Notes under the pieces: generated by a model
Databases searched by the model: none
Told to the model about the DNA's origin: nothing
The model's input: the letters and a program-made list of their open reading frames with translations, nothing else
Part shown: in pieces, positions 33,579 to 43,548 of the stretch
Layout of the letters: each line of letters begins with the position of its first letter
How positions within the stretch are numbered: position 1 is the first letter of the stretch
Assembly (NCBI GenBank): GCA_013289695.1
Contig: JABCZK010000011.1
Coordinates: 62,001 to 126,000, forward strand
Length of the DNA: 64,000 nt
Source: Acidobacteriota bacterium
Lineage (GTDB): Bacteria > Acidobacteriota > Terriglobia > Acidiferrales > UBA7541
Direction of reading: 5' to 3'
Translations under genes and position numbers: made by a program

Positions 33579-35855
33579 TTAGTCTCGTTGCGGCTTGAAA
33601 TAAACAGCGGCGAGCGGCGGGACGCGGAGCTTGATGGACCACGGACGGCCATTCCACGGAATGGGTTCCGCGCGCACGCCTCCGGCATTTCCGGCGTCGC
33701 TGCCTTCGTAGTAGGCGGAATCTGTATTGAGAAATTCCCGGTAATATCCCGCCGCGGGGACGCCGACGCGGTAATCCAGACGCAACACCGGCGTGAAGTT
33801 GCAGACCACCACCACAAAATCCTCCAGGTTTCGCGCCCTACGGATGAAGGAAAGAATGCTCGCCGCTGCATCGTTCGCGTCAATCCATTCGAACCCCGCC
33901 CATTCGAAGTCCACTTCGAAGAATGGCCGTTCGGTCGCGTGCAGGCGATTCAGGTCAGACACCAGCCGCTGCACTCCCCGGTGAGACGCTGAGTCCTCCA
34001 GCGACCATTCCACGCTACCCTCGTCCCAGAATTCGTTCCGCTCCGCCAGCTCGCTGCCCATGAAGAGCAGTTTTTTCCCGGGATGCGCATACATATATCC
34101 GAACAGCAAGCGGAGATTGGCGAATTTCTGCCAATCGTCGCCCGGCATCTTTTCCAGCAGCGTGCGTTTGCCGTGCACCACCTCATCGTGAGAGAGCGGC
34201 AAAATGAAGTTTTCCTGAAACGCGTAAATCATCGAAAAGGTCAGTTCGTTGTGGTGGTGCTGGCGAAACAGGGGATCGAGCGCGAAATAGCGCAGCGTAT
34301 CGTTCATCCATCCCATGTTCCATTTCAAATCAAAGCCCAGGCCGCCCACATATGTCGGGCGCGAAACCGCCGGCCACGACGTGGATTCTTCGGCGATCAT
34401 CAGCGCACCAGGATGCCGACTGTGCAGCACTTCGTTCAAAAGTTTCAGAAAAGCAATCGCTTCCAGATTTTCGCGGCCACCAAAGGCGTTTGGAATCCAC
34501 TCGCCGGGCTTGCGCGAATAATCGAGGTACAGCATGGAAGCCACCGCGTCCACGCGCAGTCCGTCGAGGTGATATTTGTCCAGCCAGAAAAGCGCGTTCG
34601 AGACGAGGAAATTCTGCACTTCGTTTCGCCCGTAATTGAAAACCAGCGTTCCCCAGTCCGGGTGCGCGCCGCGCCGTGGGTCGGCATGTTCGTACAGATG
34701 CGTGCCATCGAATAATCCCAGTCCATGCGCATCGCGAGGGAAATGCGCTGGAGTCCAATCGAGAATCACGCCAATTTCCTGCTGGTGGCAGCGATCCACG
34801 AAATACATGAAATCCGCGGGCGAGCCAAAACGACTGGTCACCGCGAAATAGCCGACGGTCTGATAACCCCAGGAGGCGTCCAGCGGATGTTCCATGATGG
34901 GCAACAGCTCGATGTGCGTGAAGCCCATGCGTTTCACGTACGGCAGCAATTCCGCGGCGAGCTCGCGATACGTGAGCCAGCGGTTTCCTTCTTCCGGCTT
35001 GCGCCGCCAGGAGCCGGCGTGCAATTCGTAAATCGTCATCGGCGAGTGCAGCCAGTCGCGCAGCGGGCGCGACTCCATCCATGCGGTGTCCCGCCAGCGA
35101 TAGCCATCAATCGTGCGCACCACCGACGCGTTGTTCGGACGCATTTCGCCCGCGAAGCCATACGGGTCGGTTTTCAAGCCAACTTGGCCGCCAACGCTGG
35201 AAAGAATCTCGAATTTATACAGCTCGCCCTCATCCAGTCCGGGAATGAATAGTTCCCAAATGCCGCTCGAGCCGCGATGGCGCATCGGATGAATGCGTCC
35301 ATCCCAGAGGTTGAAGTTACCCACGACGCTCACGCGCCGCGCATTAGGCGCCCAGACACCGAAATGCACGCCACGCACGCCGGCGACTTCGCGTACGTGC
35401 GCGCCCAGTTTTTCGTATTTCTGGTAGTGCGTGCCTTCGCCTGAAAGATACAGGTCGTACTCGGTAAGCACGGGCGGGAACGCATACGGATCGTAAGTCT
35501 CGAAAAGATTTCCGTCGCTGAAGCGAAACTGCACGCGATATCCATCGGGTGCCACGGCTTCGCTCTGCGTCTTCCCAGCGCCGCTTGTGGAAATGCGCGC
35601 TTCGAACACGCCGTCGGGATGTATTCGCATGGTGCGCTGCGGTTCTGCTTTCTTGCCCCACAGCACCGTTGCTTCCGCCGCGTTGGGTCGAAAAACGCGA
35701 ATTGCCAGTAACTTTTTTCCGCCTTGCTCGGTCCAGTGTGGGCCCAGGACCGCAAAAGGATCGGAATGCTCGCCGCGGACGATCAACTCGATATCGTTCG
35801 CCCAGGTCTCCTGAGGATTTACTGCGGGAGCTTTCAGTTTGTCGTCTTTTCCCAT
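33579..35855 (-). CDS. glgB: 1,4-alpha-glucan branching enzyme
   Basis: Makes the alpha-1,6 branches of glycogen. N-terminal CBM48-type domain (HSDPFAVLGPHW, GVWAPNARRVSVVGNFNLWDGRIHPM) followed by the GH13 barrel: SWGYQTVGYFAVTSRFG, the nucleophile Asp in DGLRVDAVASMLYLDY, the acid/base Glu in LMIAEESTSWP, and LPLSHDEVVHGK, all intact, then the C-terminal beta domain. I chose the ATG at 35855 (MGKDDK; 758 aa); the frame is open to an ATG at 35891, but neither has a clear Shine-Dalgarno. No other glg gene is near. Confidence 0.96.
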   Translation of the reverse strand: MGKDDKLKAPAVNPQETWANDIELIVRGEHSDPFAVLGPHWTEQGGKKLLAIRVFRPNAAEATVLWGKKAEPQRTMRIHPDGVFEARISTSGAGKTQSEAVAPDGYRVQFRFSDGNLFETYDPYAFPPVLTEYDLYLSGEGTHYQKYEKLGAHVREVAGVRGVHFGVWAPNARRVSVVGNFNLWDGRIHPMRHRGSSGIWELFIPGLDEGELYKFEILSSVGGQVGLKTDPYGFAGEMRPNNASVVRTIDGYRWRDTAWMESRPLRDWLHSPMTIYELHAGSWRRKPEEGNRWLTYRELAAELLPYVKRMGFTHIELLPIMEHPLDASWGYQTVGYFAVTSRFGSPADFMYFVDRCHQQEIGVILDWTPAHFPRDAHGLGLFDGTHLYEHADPRRGAHPDWGTLVFNYGRNEVQNFLVSNALFWLDKYHLDGLRVDAVASMLYLDYSRKPGEWIPNAFGGRENLEAIAFLKLLNEVLHSRHPGALMIAEESTSWPAVSRPTYVGGLGFDLKWNMGWMNDTLRYFALDPLFRQHHHNELTFSMIYAFQENFILPLSHDEVVHGKRTLLEKMPGDDWQKFANLRLLFGYMYAHPGKKLLFMGSELAERNEFWDEGSVEWSLEDSASHRGVQRLVSDLNRLHATERPFFEVDFEWAGFEWIDANDAAASILSFIRRARNLEDFVVVVCNFTPVLRLDYRVGVPAAGYYREFLNTDSAYYEGSDAGNAGGVRAEPIPWNGRPWSIKLRVPPLAAVYFKPQRD

Positions 35856-36036
35856 GACAGTCGGAAATCCAAGCAACAGTCCGGCCACCATCTTACCGGA
35901 GGGGAAGCGTCACGCCAAACTCGCAGCACCGTGATTGCTGTCGCCCGAAACGTGCTGGACTTGATCGCAAAAGCCCGGTAGCCTAGCCGGCAGCTCTGGG
36001 GCGCACGGCGGGGCAATCCAAAGAAGGAGATCACTT

Positions 36037-36576
36037 TTGAAAAAACTCGCTCGCTTAGTTTTCCTCCTGGGCACGCCGGCGCTGCTCCTCGGCCACGCAG
36101 GCATCACCCGCGCGCAGGAAGGCGCACAGCCGAAAACTCCTCCCACGCCCACGCAAGCCGTTTTGGAGAACTGGAACGACGTCGGCAACCGCCTGATAAC
36201 CATGGCGCAGGATTGGCCCGAAGAAAAATACACGTACAAATTGAATCCAGCCGTGCGCACGTTTCAGCAAGTGATCCTGCACATTGCGGGGTCGAATTAC
36301 GACATCATCAATCATCAGGCTGGCACCAAAGTCGGCGAAGCGCAGAACGATCCGCCGGTGAGCCAATACAAGACCAAAGCGCAGACCGTGGCGTATCTGA
36401 AAAAATCCGTGGAAGACGGTGCCGCCCTGATCCAGACGGAAGGCGACGCCGGTGTGCTGAGGCATCTCTCCGACTGGATCGGTTTCACCGAACACATGGG
36501 CGAGCACTACGGATTGCTGGTGGCTTACTACCGCGCGACGGGCGGAGTGCCTCCAGAATCGCGCCCCAAGAAGTAG
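36037..36576 (+). CDS. Exported DinB-like protein
   Basis: 179 aa; TTG start with AAGGAG 9 nt upstream. The N-terminus is a signal peptide (KKLARLVFLLGTPALLLGHAG, cleavage near TRAQE). The mature part is a DinB-type four-helix bundle: NWNDVGNRLITMAQDWPEEKYTYK, the first ligand His in FQQVILHIAGSNYDIIN, and the C-terminal His pair in FTEHMGEHYGLLVAYYRATG. Most DinB proteins are cytoplasmic; exported versions are known in Acidobacteriota and Bacteroidota, function unknown. Divergent from glgB. Related in fold to the 3718 product. Confidence 0.82.
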   Translation: MKKLARLVFLLGTPALLLGHAGITRAQEGAQPKTPPTPTQAVLENWNDVGNRLITMAQDWPEEKYTYKLNPAVRTFQQVILHIAGSNYDIINHQAGTKVGEAQNDPPVSQYKTKAQTVAYLKKSVEDGAALIQTEGDAGVLRHLSDWIGFTEHMGEHYGLLVAYYRATGGVPPESRPKK

Positions 36577-36987
36577 CCGCGTCCACCTTTTTCGATTAAG
36601 TAAGAATTCAGGCTCGGAGGCTGAGTCCGCCGCCGACCAGCGCCGAGCCGCGATTGCCTCATCGAGCCGCCCTATTCTCGGCCTGGTCCCATAATGCCGT
36701 TCAAGAAGCCCGTCCGGACGATTGGCAGCCGGTTTCCGACGGCCTCTACCGACGTCGAAGTCCCCGGAGTTGCAGCCCCGCCCGCGGAGCGTTCGCGATC
36801 ATCAGAGCGTACCCGCGAAGCCTTCTCTGGGGCCCCAGCTTGGCGAAAACTGACCTTTTCACTGTCCCTAAGTCATAGGAAATGTGAGTGCTTAGTACGA
36901 AGGTACCATTGCCGCTCTGTTCGCCACAATCTATACAAGGTGTGGGGGAATCCTCGGGTACGAGTATCTCGTACCCCGCCAGAGCAA
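36577..36987. other. Leader and promoter region of the hybrid kinase
   Basis: About 410 bp. The kinase frame is open through 36694-36987, but this part translates into Pro/Arg-rich non-domain sequence and includes the perfect inverted repeat at 36956-36976, so I regard it as noncoding. Confidence 0.6.
36956..36976. promoter_or_regulatory. Perfect 9-bp inverted repeat just before the histidine kinase start
   Basis: GGGTACGAG (36956-36964), spacer TAT, CTCGTACCC (36968-36976), ending 11 nt before the ATG at 36988. The near-continuous dyad with 3-nt spacer has the geometry of an operator for a dimeric repressor, and it could also fold as an RNA hairpin hiding the ribosome binding site. Confidence 0.5.
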
Positions 36988-39855
36988 ATGCCAAACAAGG
37001 CCGCAGCTTTGCCGAAGAATGGAGACGGTTCGTCGCGCACCCATGCGGGAAAGCGGCCAGCCACGTCCCCGCAGTCCGGGGCGAGTCCCGGAGGTTCGTT
37101 TCCGTCACAATTGGACTTTCAGCTCCTGTTTTCGAGTCATCCTGAAGCCATGGTGGTCCTCGACCTGAACGGCCGCATACAGATGTGCAATCCCGCGTTT
37201 GAAGATCTCTTCCAGCATCGTCAAGCCGAGATTCTGGGCGCCGAGCTTGATGTGCTGCTGGCGTCCGACGAACTTCAGGGCGAGGCGCGACAACTCAGCG
37301 AACGAGCAGCGACGGGCGAAGTAGTCCGCGCGAACACCCGCCGCCGCCGCCGCGATGGTTCGTTCGTTGCCGTGCAAATCACCTGCGTGCCCCTGCGGCA
37401 GGACGGAAACAGCGTCGGCTGCTACGGAATTTACCAGGACATTACCGAGCGCTGCGCAGCGGAACGCGCGCAGCAAGAGGCCGAGAAAAAACTCAGCCTG
37501 CTATTTGAAAACGCGGTCGAGGGCATCTTCCAGACGACTGTGGATGGGCAACTACTGAGCGTGAATCCCGCGCTGGCGCGCATGTGCGGCTACAGTTCAC
37601 CGGCGGAAATGCTCGCCACAGTTCACGACATCGGCAAGGATTTTTACGCGGAACCGCAAACACGCATTGAATTCCAGCGCGCGATGGAAATACACGGAGC
37701 GGTCGAGGCCTTCGAATATCAGCTGCGCAAGAAAACTGGCGCGCTCATCTGGATTTCAGAAAACGCCAGGGCCATTCGCGATGCGGACGGCAAGGTCAGT
37801 GCCTACGAAGGCACCATGGAAGACATCACCGAGCGGAAACGCTCCGAGCTGGAACGTCAGATCACGTTTGAGATTATTCACGGCGTCAACGTCACCGACA
37901 ACCTGGACGAACTGCTCTATCTGATTCATCAATCGCTCAATAAAGTGCTCTATGCCGAGAACTGTTTCGTCGCGCTGTATGAATCCGCTTCCGGAATGTT
38001 CCACTTCCCTTTCTTCGTTGACCAGTTCGACGAAGCGCCTCCCCCGCAGCAGGTGGGCAGAAGCTGCACGGCGTACGTCTATCGCACCGGCCGCGCGATG
38101 CTAATTCCGCAGCAAGTTTTCGATCGGCTTGCTGAGGAAGGTGAAGTCGAGCTGGTGGGAACACCTTCGCCCTCCTGGCTGGGCGTGCCTTTGCGCACCC
38201 CTGCCGCCACCATCGGCGTGCTGGTGGTGCAGCATTACGAAAATGAAGCTGCGTACACAGAGCGCGACCTGGAATTCCTGGCTTCCGTCGGTGGCCAAAT
38301 CGCTCTGGCGATTGACCGGAAACGCGCCGAAGAAAAAATCCGCGAAAGCGAAGCGCGCCTTCGTGTCCTGGTCGAACAGTTGCCGGCGGTGCTGTGGACG
38401 GTCGGCAAAGACCTTTGCTTCACCTCTGCTTTGGGCGCGGGCCTCACGCGCCTGTGCTTGAAACCGAATCAGATTGTGGGCCTTTCGCTTTTCGATTATT
38501 TCGAAACGCCGGACCCGGCGTTCCTGCCCATCGCCGCCCATCGCCGTGCCATCGCCGGCGAGCCGACGACCTTCCACGTGGAATGGAAGGGCGGATCGTA
38601 CACGTGCCACGTAGAGCCGCTGCGCACCGCAGAAGGCGAACTGCAGGGCGCGATTTGCATGGCGCTGGACATCACCGATCGCAAGCAACTGGAAGAGCAA
38701 CTCCGCCAAGCGCAAAAGATGGAAGCCGTCGGGCGCCTCGCCGGAGGAATCGCTCACGACTTCAACAATCTCCTGATGGTCATTCAGGGTTACGCGGATC
38801 TGATGACCGAGCGTCTGGCCGAAGGCGACCCGCTGCGCCGCAACGCCGAACAGATTCAAACGGCATCGCAACGCGCCACGTCCCTCACCCGCCAATTGCT
38901 GGCCTTCAGCCGCAAGCAAATGCTGGCGCCGAAGGTGCTAAGCGTTCAAAGCGTCGTTTCCGAGATGGAGAAAATTCTACGCCGGCTGATCGGAGAGGAC
39001 GTTCAGCTCGAAACCTCCAGCGTGCCGGATCTCGGCTTGGTTAAAGCGGATCGCAGCCAGATCGAGCAGGTGATCCTGAATCTGGCAGTCAATGCACGCG
39101 ACGCCATGCCCGAGGGCGGACGCTTGACCATTGAAACGGCCAACGTGGATCTCGATGAGGCCTTCTCGCATTCCTCCGTCATGCTTTCGCCGGGCCCCTA
39201 CGTGATGCTCGCTGTCACAGACAATGGCTGCGGCATGGACGTCGAAACCCAGGCGCACATCTTCGAGCCTTTCTTCACCACGAAAGAAAAAGGGAAGGGC
39301 ACGGGCCTCGGCCTCGCCACCGTTTACGGCATCGTCAAGCAAAGCGGCGGCTACGTGTGGGTGTATAGCGAGCCTGGACGCGGAACCAGCTTCAAAGTTT
39401 ACCTGCCTCGCGTCTGGGACGAGCAAACCACGCCAGGCCGCGATCGCAGAATCGACGGGAAGGCGCTGCCGCAGGGGACGGAAACAGTCCTGCTGGTGGA
39501 AGATGAAAAAGGCGTACGCGAACTCGCGCGCGAATATCTGGAAATGACGGGGTATACCGTCATTGAAGCGGAGAATGGCCACACGGCTCTGGAATTGGCT
39601 GCGCTGCATTCCGGGCCTATTCACCTGCTCATGACCGACGTGGTCATGCCGGGCATTAGCGGCCGGGAACTCTCTGAACGCGTGAAGAGCATCCGCCCCG
39701 ATATCCGCATTCTCTTCATGTCTGGCTATGCGGACCAGGCCGTCATGCATCACGGGATCCTGGAAACCGATGCGGTCCTGTTGCAGAAGCCGTTCACGGT
39801 GGCGGCGCTTGCAGCGAAGTTGCGCGACATCTTGAATCTCGAAGTCGCTCGCTAA
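36988..39855 (+). CDS. PAS/GAF hybrid sensor histidine kinase with receiver domain
   Basis: 955 aa, apparently cytoplasmic (no membrane segment). Order: PAS (about residues 42-156, [21 protein letters not shown]), PAS (168-284), GAF (292-444), PAS (456-565), HisKA with phosphoacceptor H590 in [12 protein letters not shown], HATPase (690-808: N702, DNGCGM 745-750, GTGLGL 771-776), and a receiver domain (833-950: D884 in [10 protein letters not shown]934 in LLQKPF). The IAHDFNN-type H-box marks the NtrB-like group 4 kinases. The attached receiver suggests a phosphorelay through a separate HPt protein or a feedback sink. The start at ATG 36988 is preferred over the open frame from 36694. No response regulator lies next to it. 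Confidence 0.95.
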   Translation: MPNKAAALPKNGDGSSRTHAGKRPATSPQSGASPGGSFPSQLDFQLLFSSHPEAMVVLDLNGRIQMCNPAFEDLFQHRQAEILGAELDVLLASDELQGEARQLSERAATGEVVRANTRRRRRDGSFVAVQITCVPLRQDGNSVGCYGIYQDITERCAAERAQQEAEKKLSLLFENAVEGIFQTTVDGQLLSVNPALARMCGYSSPAEMLATVHDIGKDFYAEPQTRIEFQRAMEIHGAVEAFEYQLRKKTGALIWISENARAIRDADGKVSAYEGTMEDITERKRSELERQITFEIIHGVNVTDNLDELLYLIHQSLNKVLYAENCFVALYESASGMFHFPFFVDQFDEAPPPQQVGRSCTAYVYRTGRAMLIPQQVFDRLAEEGEVELVGTPSPSWLGVPLRTPAATIGVLVVQHYENEAAYTERDLEFLASVGGQIALAIDRKRAEEKIRESEARLRVLVEQLPAVLWTVGKDLCFTSALGAGLTRLCLKPNQIVGLSLFDYFETPDPAFLPIAAHRRAIAGEPTTFHVEWKGGSYTCHVEPLRTAEGELQGAICMALDITDRKQLEEQLRQAQKMEAVGRLAGGIAHDFNNLLMVIQGYADLMTERLAEGDPLRRNAEQIQTASQRATSLTRQLLAFSRKQMLAPKVLSVQSVVSEMEKILRRLIGEDVQLETSSVPDLGLVKADRSQIEQVILNLAVNARDAMPEGGRLTIETANVDLDEAFSHSSVMLSPGPYVMLAVTDNGCGMDVETQAHIFEPFFTTKEKGKGTGLGLATVYGIVKQSGGYVWVYSEPGRGTSFKVYLPRVWDEQTTPGRDRRIDGKALPQGTETVLLVEDEKGVRELAREYLEMTGYTVIEAENGHTALELAALHSGPIHLLMTDVVMPGISGRELSERVKSIRPDIRILFMSGYADQAVMHHGILETDAVLLQKPFTVAALAAKLRDILNLEVAR

Positions 39856-40148
39856 TCTCCTCTCTGCGTTTCAGTCTTGAATCTAAAAAATCTTCGACTT
39901 CACCTCGCACTCAATAGTACGTCGTTGTTTCAGCCCGGAACACTTGGGCTCTTCCGAACCATCGTTGCTTCTGGACTCTCCACTATCCGGAGCAGCGCGC
40001 ACCGTTCTTCGCAGGGAAGCCCCGCAGTTTCATGCAATTCCGTATCGCACCGTGCGCGCGCCGACTCTCCATGCATTGGCGCTCCAGATGCTTCTATCCG
40101 TTGCGTCAGGCCGGGAACGAAAGCATCCGGCGATGCTGGAGGCTACAG
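39856..40148. other. Gap between kinase and 40149 gene
   Basis: 293 bp. Short frames here are not protein-like. I see no hairpin terminator with a T-run. Nothing else recognised. Confidence 0.4.
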
Positions 40149-40442
40149 ATGGACACCAGCACGGCGCAAGGAAACGTGGAGATGCACGACATTGTTACCG
40201 AAGAATTGATTTCAGCCCGCCGCTTGTGGCTAGCGGTAATTCTGAACGCCGTCGAGGATGGGCGCAACGGCACACTGCGCGCTTGCCGCGAAGCTCAGGA
40301 ATTTCTTTTCGAAAACGATGAAGATTTCGAGATGGTCTGTACCGCTGCAGGATTGGATTCTTCCGATTTCCGCACTCGCTTGCTGAAGATCGGCCACCGC
40401 GTCGAGTTGCATACCTCATTCCCCCTTAATTTCGCGGCGTAA
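40149..40442 (+). CDS. Hypothetical small protein, 97 aa
   Basis: ATG 40149 after a GGAGG (spacing 7) gives 97 aa. The core ARRLWLAVILNAVEDGRNGTLRACREAQEFLFENDEDFEMVC and then AAGLDSSDFRTRLLKI resembles a family of short helical proteins in phage and accessory regions of GC-rich bacteria (pattern: AV..A..D, W/FLF...FE.VC..AGLD), probably DNA-related; this is memory-based resemblance. An internal ATG at 40182 is an alternative start. It lies just upstream of the NTP_transf_5 gene (96 nt). Confidence 0.6.
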   Translation: MDTSTAQGNVEMHDIVTEELISARRLWLAVILNAVEDGRNGTLRACREAQEFLFENDEDFEMVCTAAGLDSSDFRTRLLKIGHRVELHTSFPLNFAA

Positions 40443-40538
40443 TTTGCCCACGCCCTGCGAGTAACGGCGCGCGAAGAATCCTCCGGTGGCATCCGTGCAA
40501 ATAGCGTAGTATTTGCTGGTCGCGGACTTGCACGGGAA

Positions 40539-41741
40539 ATGATGACGCCGGCAAACGAACACATCTCATCTCCGGAAAAGCGATTACTCGTCTGTTGCGC
40601 CCGCACCAAGCTCACGCCCGAAGTCGCATCCACAATTCGCAAAATCCTTACGGGCCCGCTGGATTGGGATTATCTGCTCTGGGAAGCACAAGAAAATTCC
40701 ATCACGCCCTTGCTCGAGCGCCACTTGTCAGCCGTCGCTCCCGACGCCGCGCCGGCAGCCTCGCAAGAACAGTTGAAGAAGACCTGCCGGGCGAATACCG
40801 TTCGCTGCCTTTATCTGACTGCGGAACTGATCAACATTCTGCGCCTCTTCCAAGCCCAGAAGATTCCCGCCATTCCTTATAAGGGTCCCGTAGTCGCCGC
40901 GCAGGCCTACGGTGACTTTGCGCTTCGCGAATTTGAGGATCTGGACATCATTCTGCGTCAGAGTGACCTCCCGAAGGCGCATGAAATAATCGTATCGCTC
41001 GGGTACAAACCAAAATTCGATTGGATTCTCTCGCCCGGAGCCCCCGCATCACTGGTGCCCGGCGAGTACAATTATCGAGACGAGCCGCGCCGCACGTTGG
41101 TCGAATTGCACACCGAGATCACCCTGCGGCATTTTCCCGTCAAACCAGATCTCGATGCCTTCATCCGGAATCTTGCGCCGGTCCGCCTAAGCGATCGCGA
41201 CATTCTCACCTTTATCGCGGAAGACTTGCTGACGATGCTCTGCATTCACGGCTCGAAAGATTTTTGGGAGCGATTAACCTGGATCGCGGATGTAAGTGAA
41301 CTGGTTCAATCCCATCCGGCGCTGGATTGGGACCGTGTCGCGCGCTTTGCGGCGTCTCTGCACGCGACGCGCATGTTAAACCTAGGTCTCGCGCTCGCCG
41401 TACGCGTGCTCGACGCGTCGCTACCTCCCGAGGTGAGCGCGGGAGTGCAAGCTGATCGCGTGGCGTGCCAAGTAGCTGCCGAAGTGCGCCAAGGGTTGCT
41501 GAGTCGTCCGTTCCGCACGCTGGATGCCGCGGGACGATTTCACTTTCGCCGGCGAATGCTCGCGGGAACACTCGACGGCTGGCGCTATGCAATGCGTCTA
41601 GCGGTGGTTCCGTCCGAGGATGACTGGCAGATGATGCGTTTGCCGCCCGCTTTGGCGCCGTTGTACGTTGCGCTCCGTCCGCTTCGCCTGCTGCAGAAGT
41701 ACGGTTGGGCGGGCAGACGAGACGTGAAGCCTCTGTCTTAA
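40539..41741 (+). CDS. NTP_transf_5 family putative nucleotidyltransferase
   Basis: 400 aa, matching the uncharacterised nucleotidyltransferase family PF14907. The active-site-like region is IPYKGPVVAAQAYGDFALREFEDLDIILR (about residues 110-138), with the D-x-D metal pair DLDI, and the later RRTLVELHTEITLRHFP, which contributes the third acidic residue. Then come helices including LLTMLCIHGSKDFWERLTWIADVSEL, typical for the family. Members are found in lasso-peptide, exopolysaccharide and other biosynthetic loci, and their nucleotide target is unknown. No such cluster is seen here. Two adjacent ATG codons at the start (40539, 40542). Confidence 0.82.
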   Translation: MMTPANEHISSPEKRLLVCCARTKLTPEVASTIRKILTGPLDWDYLLWEAQENSITPLLERHLSAVAPDAAPAASQEQLKKTCRANTVRCLYLTAELINILRLFQAQKIPAIPYKGPVVAAQAYGDFALREFEDLDIILRQSDLPKAHEIIVSLGYKPKFDWILSPGAPASLVPGEYNYRDEPRRTLVELHTEITLRHFPVKPDLDAFIRNLAPVRLSDRDILTFIAEDLLTMLCIHGSKDFWERLTWIADVSELVQSHPALDWDRVARFAASLHATRMLNLGLALAVRVLDASLPPEVSAGVQADRVACQVAAEVRQGLLSRPFRTLDAAGRFHFRRRMLAGTLDGWRYAMRLAVVPSEDDWQMMRLPPALAPLYVALRPLRLLQKYGWAGRRDVKPLS

Positions 41742-42320
41742 CAGTTTGCGGAAATAGTCGGTTTATAGGGGGTCGGAGCTTTGGTTGATCCTGAGAGCCT
41801 GCCTGTGGCAGCGTCGAAGGGCTTCGACAATAAGTGCTTGGCTTCCATTGGGCTTTAGGCCCTGAGGAAATGGTTTAGAGCGTTTTTCCGCGAGCTGTTA
41901 ATGCGCTAAGACTGCCGCCCCAATCAATTTGCAGTCTTTGCGAACCTATGCAGAACTTCGATCACAAACTCGCTGGGGGCCTGAAACAATGTAAGATCAG
42001 GCTCGTCGCGCCAAAAAGCGCTTCCCGTTGTCGAGCGGCCTGGCCGGAACCGGCGCAAATTTCACCGATGCAAAATAGTCGGTGACGGTGCCGTGGCGGA
42101 GCTTCACGAGGCCACCTCGCCAGCTAACTTTTCAAAACATCGCATTAGATTCGGTTAATCATAATCCTGGACGGATTCCATGAACCTGTTTCGTGCGCAT
42201 CGTCCCTGATTGTGCGGTAGAATAGCTATTCGCGGCGCCCGCTCGCGGATGTGCGGCGAGGCTGCCTGTTTGAACGAATTGCGGCACCAACTTTCTAGTT
42301 TCGACCAGGAGGACATCATC
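41742..42320. other. Long intergenic region upstream of transaldolase
   Basis: About 580 bp without a convincing gene. It has a perfect hairpin GTCGAAG-GG-CTTCGAC (41813-41828) and a GGGC/GCCC stem nearby (about 41850-41862). No tRNA, RNase P, 6S or tmRNA core was recognised. It may hold the promoter and a structured leader for transaldolase. Confidence 0.45.
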
Positions 42321-43508
42321 ATGAGCACTTCGGTAAATTCGACCACTGCTGCCAACGCCGGCAAATCGGCTCAGAATCCACTGAAAGAGTTAATCAAGTT
42401 TGGCCAGTCCGTCTGGCTCGATTACATTCGCCGCGACCTGCTCACTTCCGGCGAACTGAAGCGGCTGATCGAAGAAGACGGCCTGCGCGGCATGACTTCC
42501 AATCCCTCCATCTTCGAAAAGGCCATCACCGGCAGCACCGAATACACCAAGACGCTCGAAGAACTCGAAAAGCGCAAAGACCTCGACGCCAAAGCGCGCT
42601 ACGAGGAACTCGCGATCAAGGACATTCAAGACGCTGCCGATTTTCTGCGCCCGGTCTATCAGCAAACCAAGAAGCGCGACGGCTACGTGAGCCTGGAAGT
42701 CTCTCCCTATCTCGCGCACAAGACTCAGGAAACTCTGGACGAAGCGCGCCGCTTGTGGAAGCGCGTCGGCCGCGAGAACTTGATGGTCAAAGTGCCCGGT
42801 ACGCCGGAAGGAATCCCCGCGTTCCAGCAATTGATCAGCGAGGGTATCAATATTAACGTCACGTTGCTCTTCGCCTTTGACGTCTACGTGCGCGTCGCCG
42901 AAGCCTACATCGCCGGCCTCGAAGCGTTCGCCAAGAGTGGCGGCGACGTGAGCCGCATGGCCAGCGTCGCCAGCTTTTTCATCAGCCGCATAGACACGCT
43001 CGTTGACGGCGAAATTGACGCCAAGCTCAAGACCACGACAAACGCCGGTGACCAGGCGCTGCTGCGCAGCCTGCACGGCCAGGTTGCCATCGCCAACGGC
43101 AAACTCACCTATCAACGCTACAAGCAGATTTTCAGCGGCCCCCGCTGGGACGCTCTGGCGTCGCGCGGCGCTCAGACGCAACGCGTTCTGTGGGCCAGCA
43201 CCAGCACCAAAAATCCGAAATACAGCGACGTGTACTACGTCGAAGAACTAATCGGTCCCGATACGGTGGACACCATTCCCCCCGCCACCTTCGATGCCTT
43301 CCGCGATCACGGCAAGCCCCGCGCCAGCCTAGAAGAAAATGTCCCAGCCGCGCAAGAGACCATGCAGGGCCTGGAAAAGGCCGGCATTTCCATGAAGACG
43401 GCCACGGACAAGCTCACCGCGGACGGCGTCAAGCAGTTCTCGGATGCTTTCGACACGCTGCTCGATGCCGTGAAGAATCGCGCCGCGAAAGCCAGCTCCG
43501 CGAAATAA
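42321..43508 (+). CDS. tal: Transaldolase
   Basis: Non-oxidative pentose phosphate pathway: moves a dihydroxyacetone unit between sugar phosphates. The larger bacterial type (395 aa, as in actinobacteria and in Tal-Pgi fusions): SVWLDYIRRDLL, GMTSNPSIFEKAI, VSLEVSPYLA, the Schiff-base lysine in NLMVKVPGTPEGIPA, NVTLLFAFDVYVRVAEAYIAGLE, and VLWASTSTKNPKYSDVYYVEELIGPDTV. Start MSTSVNS at ATG 42321 has AGGAGG 9 nt upstream; the longer frame is not conserved-looking. No Pgi domain follows, so it is not a fusion. glpD is next on the same strand. Confidence 0.97.
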   Translation: MSTSVNSTTAANAGKSAQNPLKELIKFGQSVWLDYIRRDLLTSGELKRLIEEDGLRGMTSNPSIFEKAITGSTEYTKTLEELEKRKDLDAKARYEELAIKDIQDAADFLRPVYQQTKKRDGYVSLEVSPYLAHKTQETLDEARRLWKRVGRENLMVKVPGTPEGIPAFQQLISEGININVTLLFAFDVYVRVAEAYIAGLEAFAKSGGDVSRMASVASFFISRIDTLVDGEIDAKLKTTTNAGDQALLRSLHGQVAIANGKLTYQRYKQIFSGPRWDALASRGAQTQRVLWASTSTKNPKYSDVYYVEELIGPDTVDTIPPATFDAFRDHGKPRASLEENVPAAQETMQGLEKAGISMKTATDKLTADGVKQFSDAFDTLLDAVKNRAAKASSAK

Positions 43509-43548
43509 GCTTTGTGGCCTTCACTCTTCGCTCGCATGAGGCGCGGGG

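Noticed and set aside
36694-36987. Upstream extension of the histidine kinase frame
   Set aside because: Pro/Arg-rich, no domain, and contains a perfect 9-bp inverted repeat; better read as leader.
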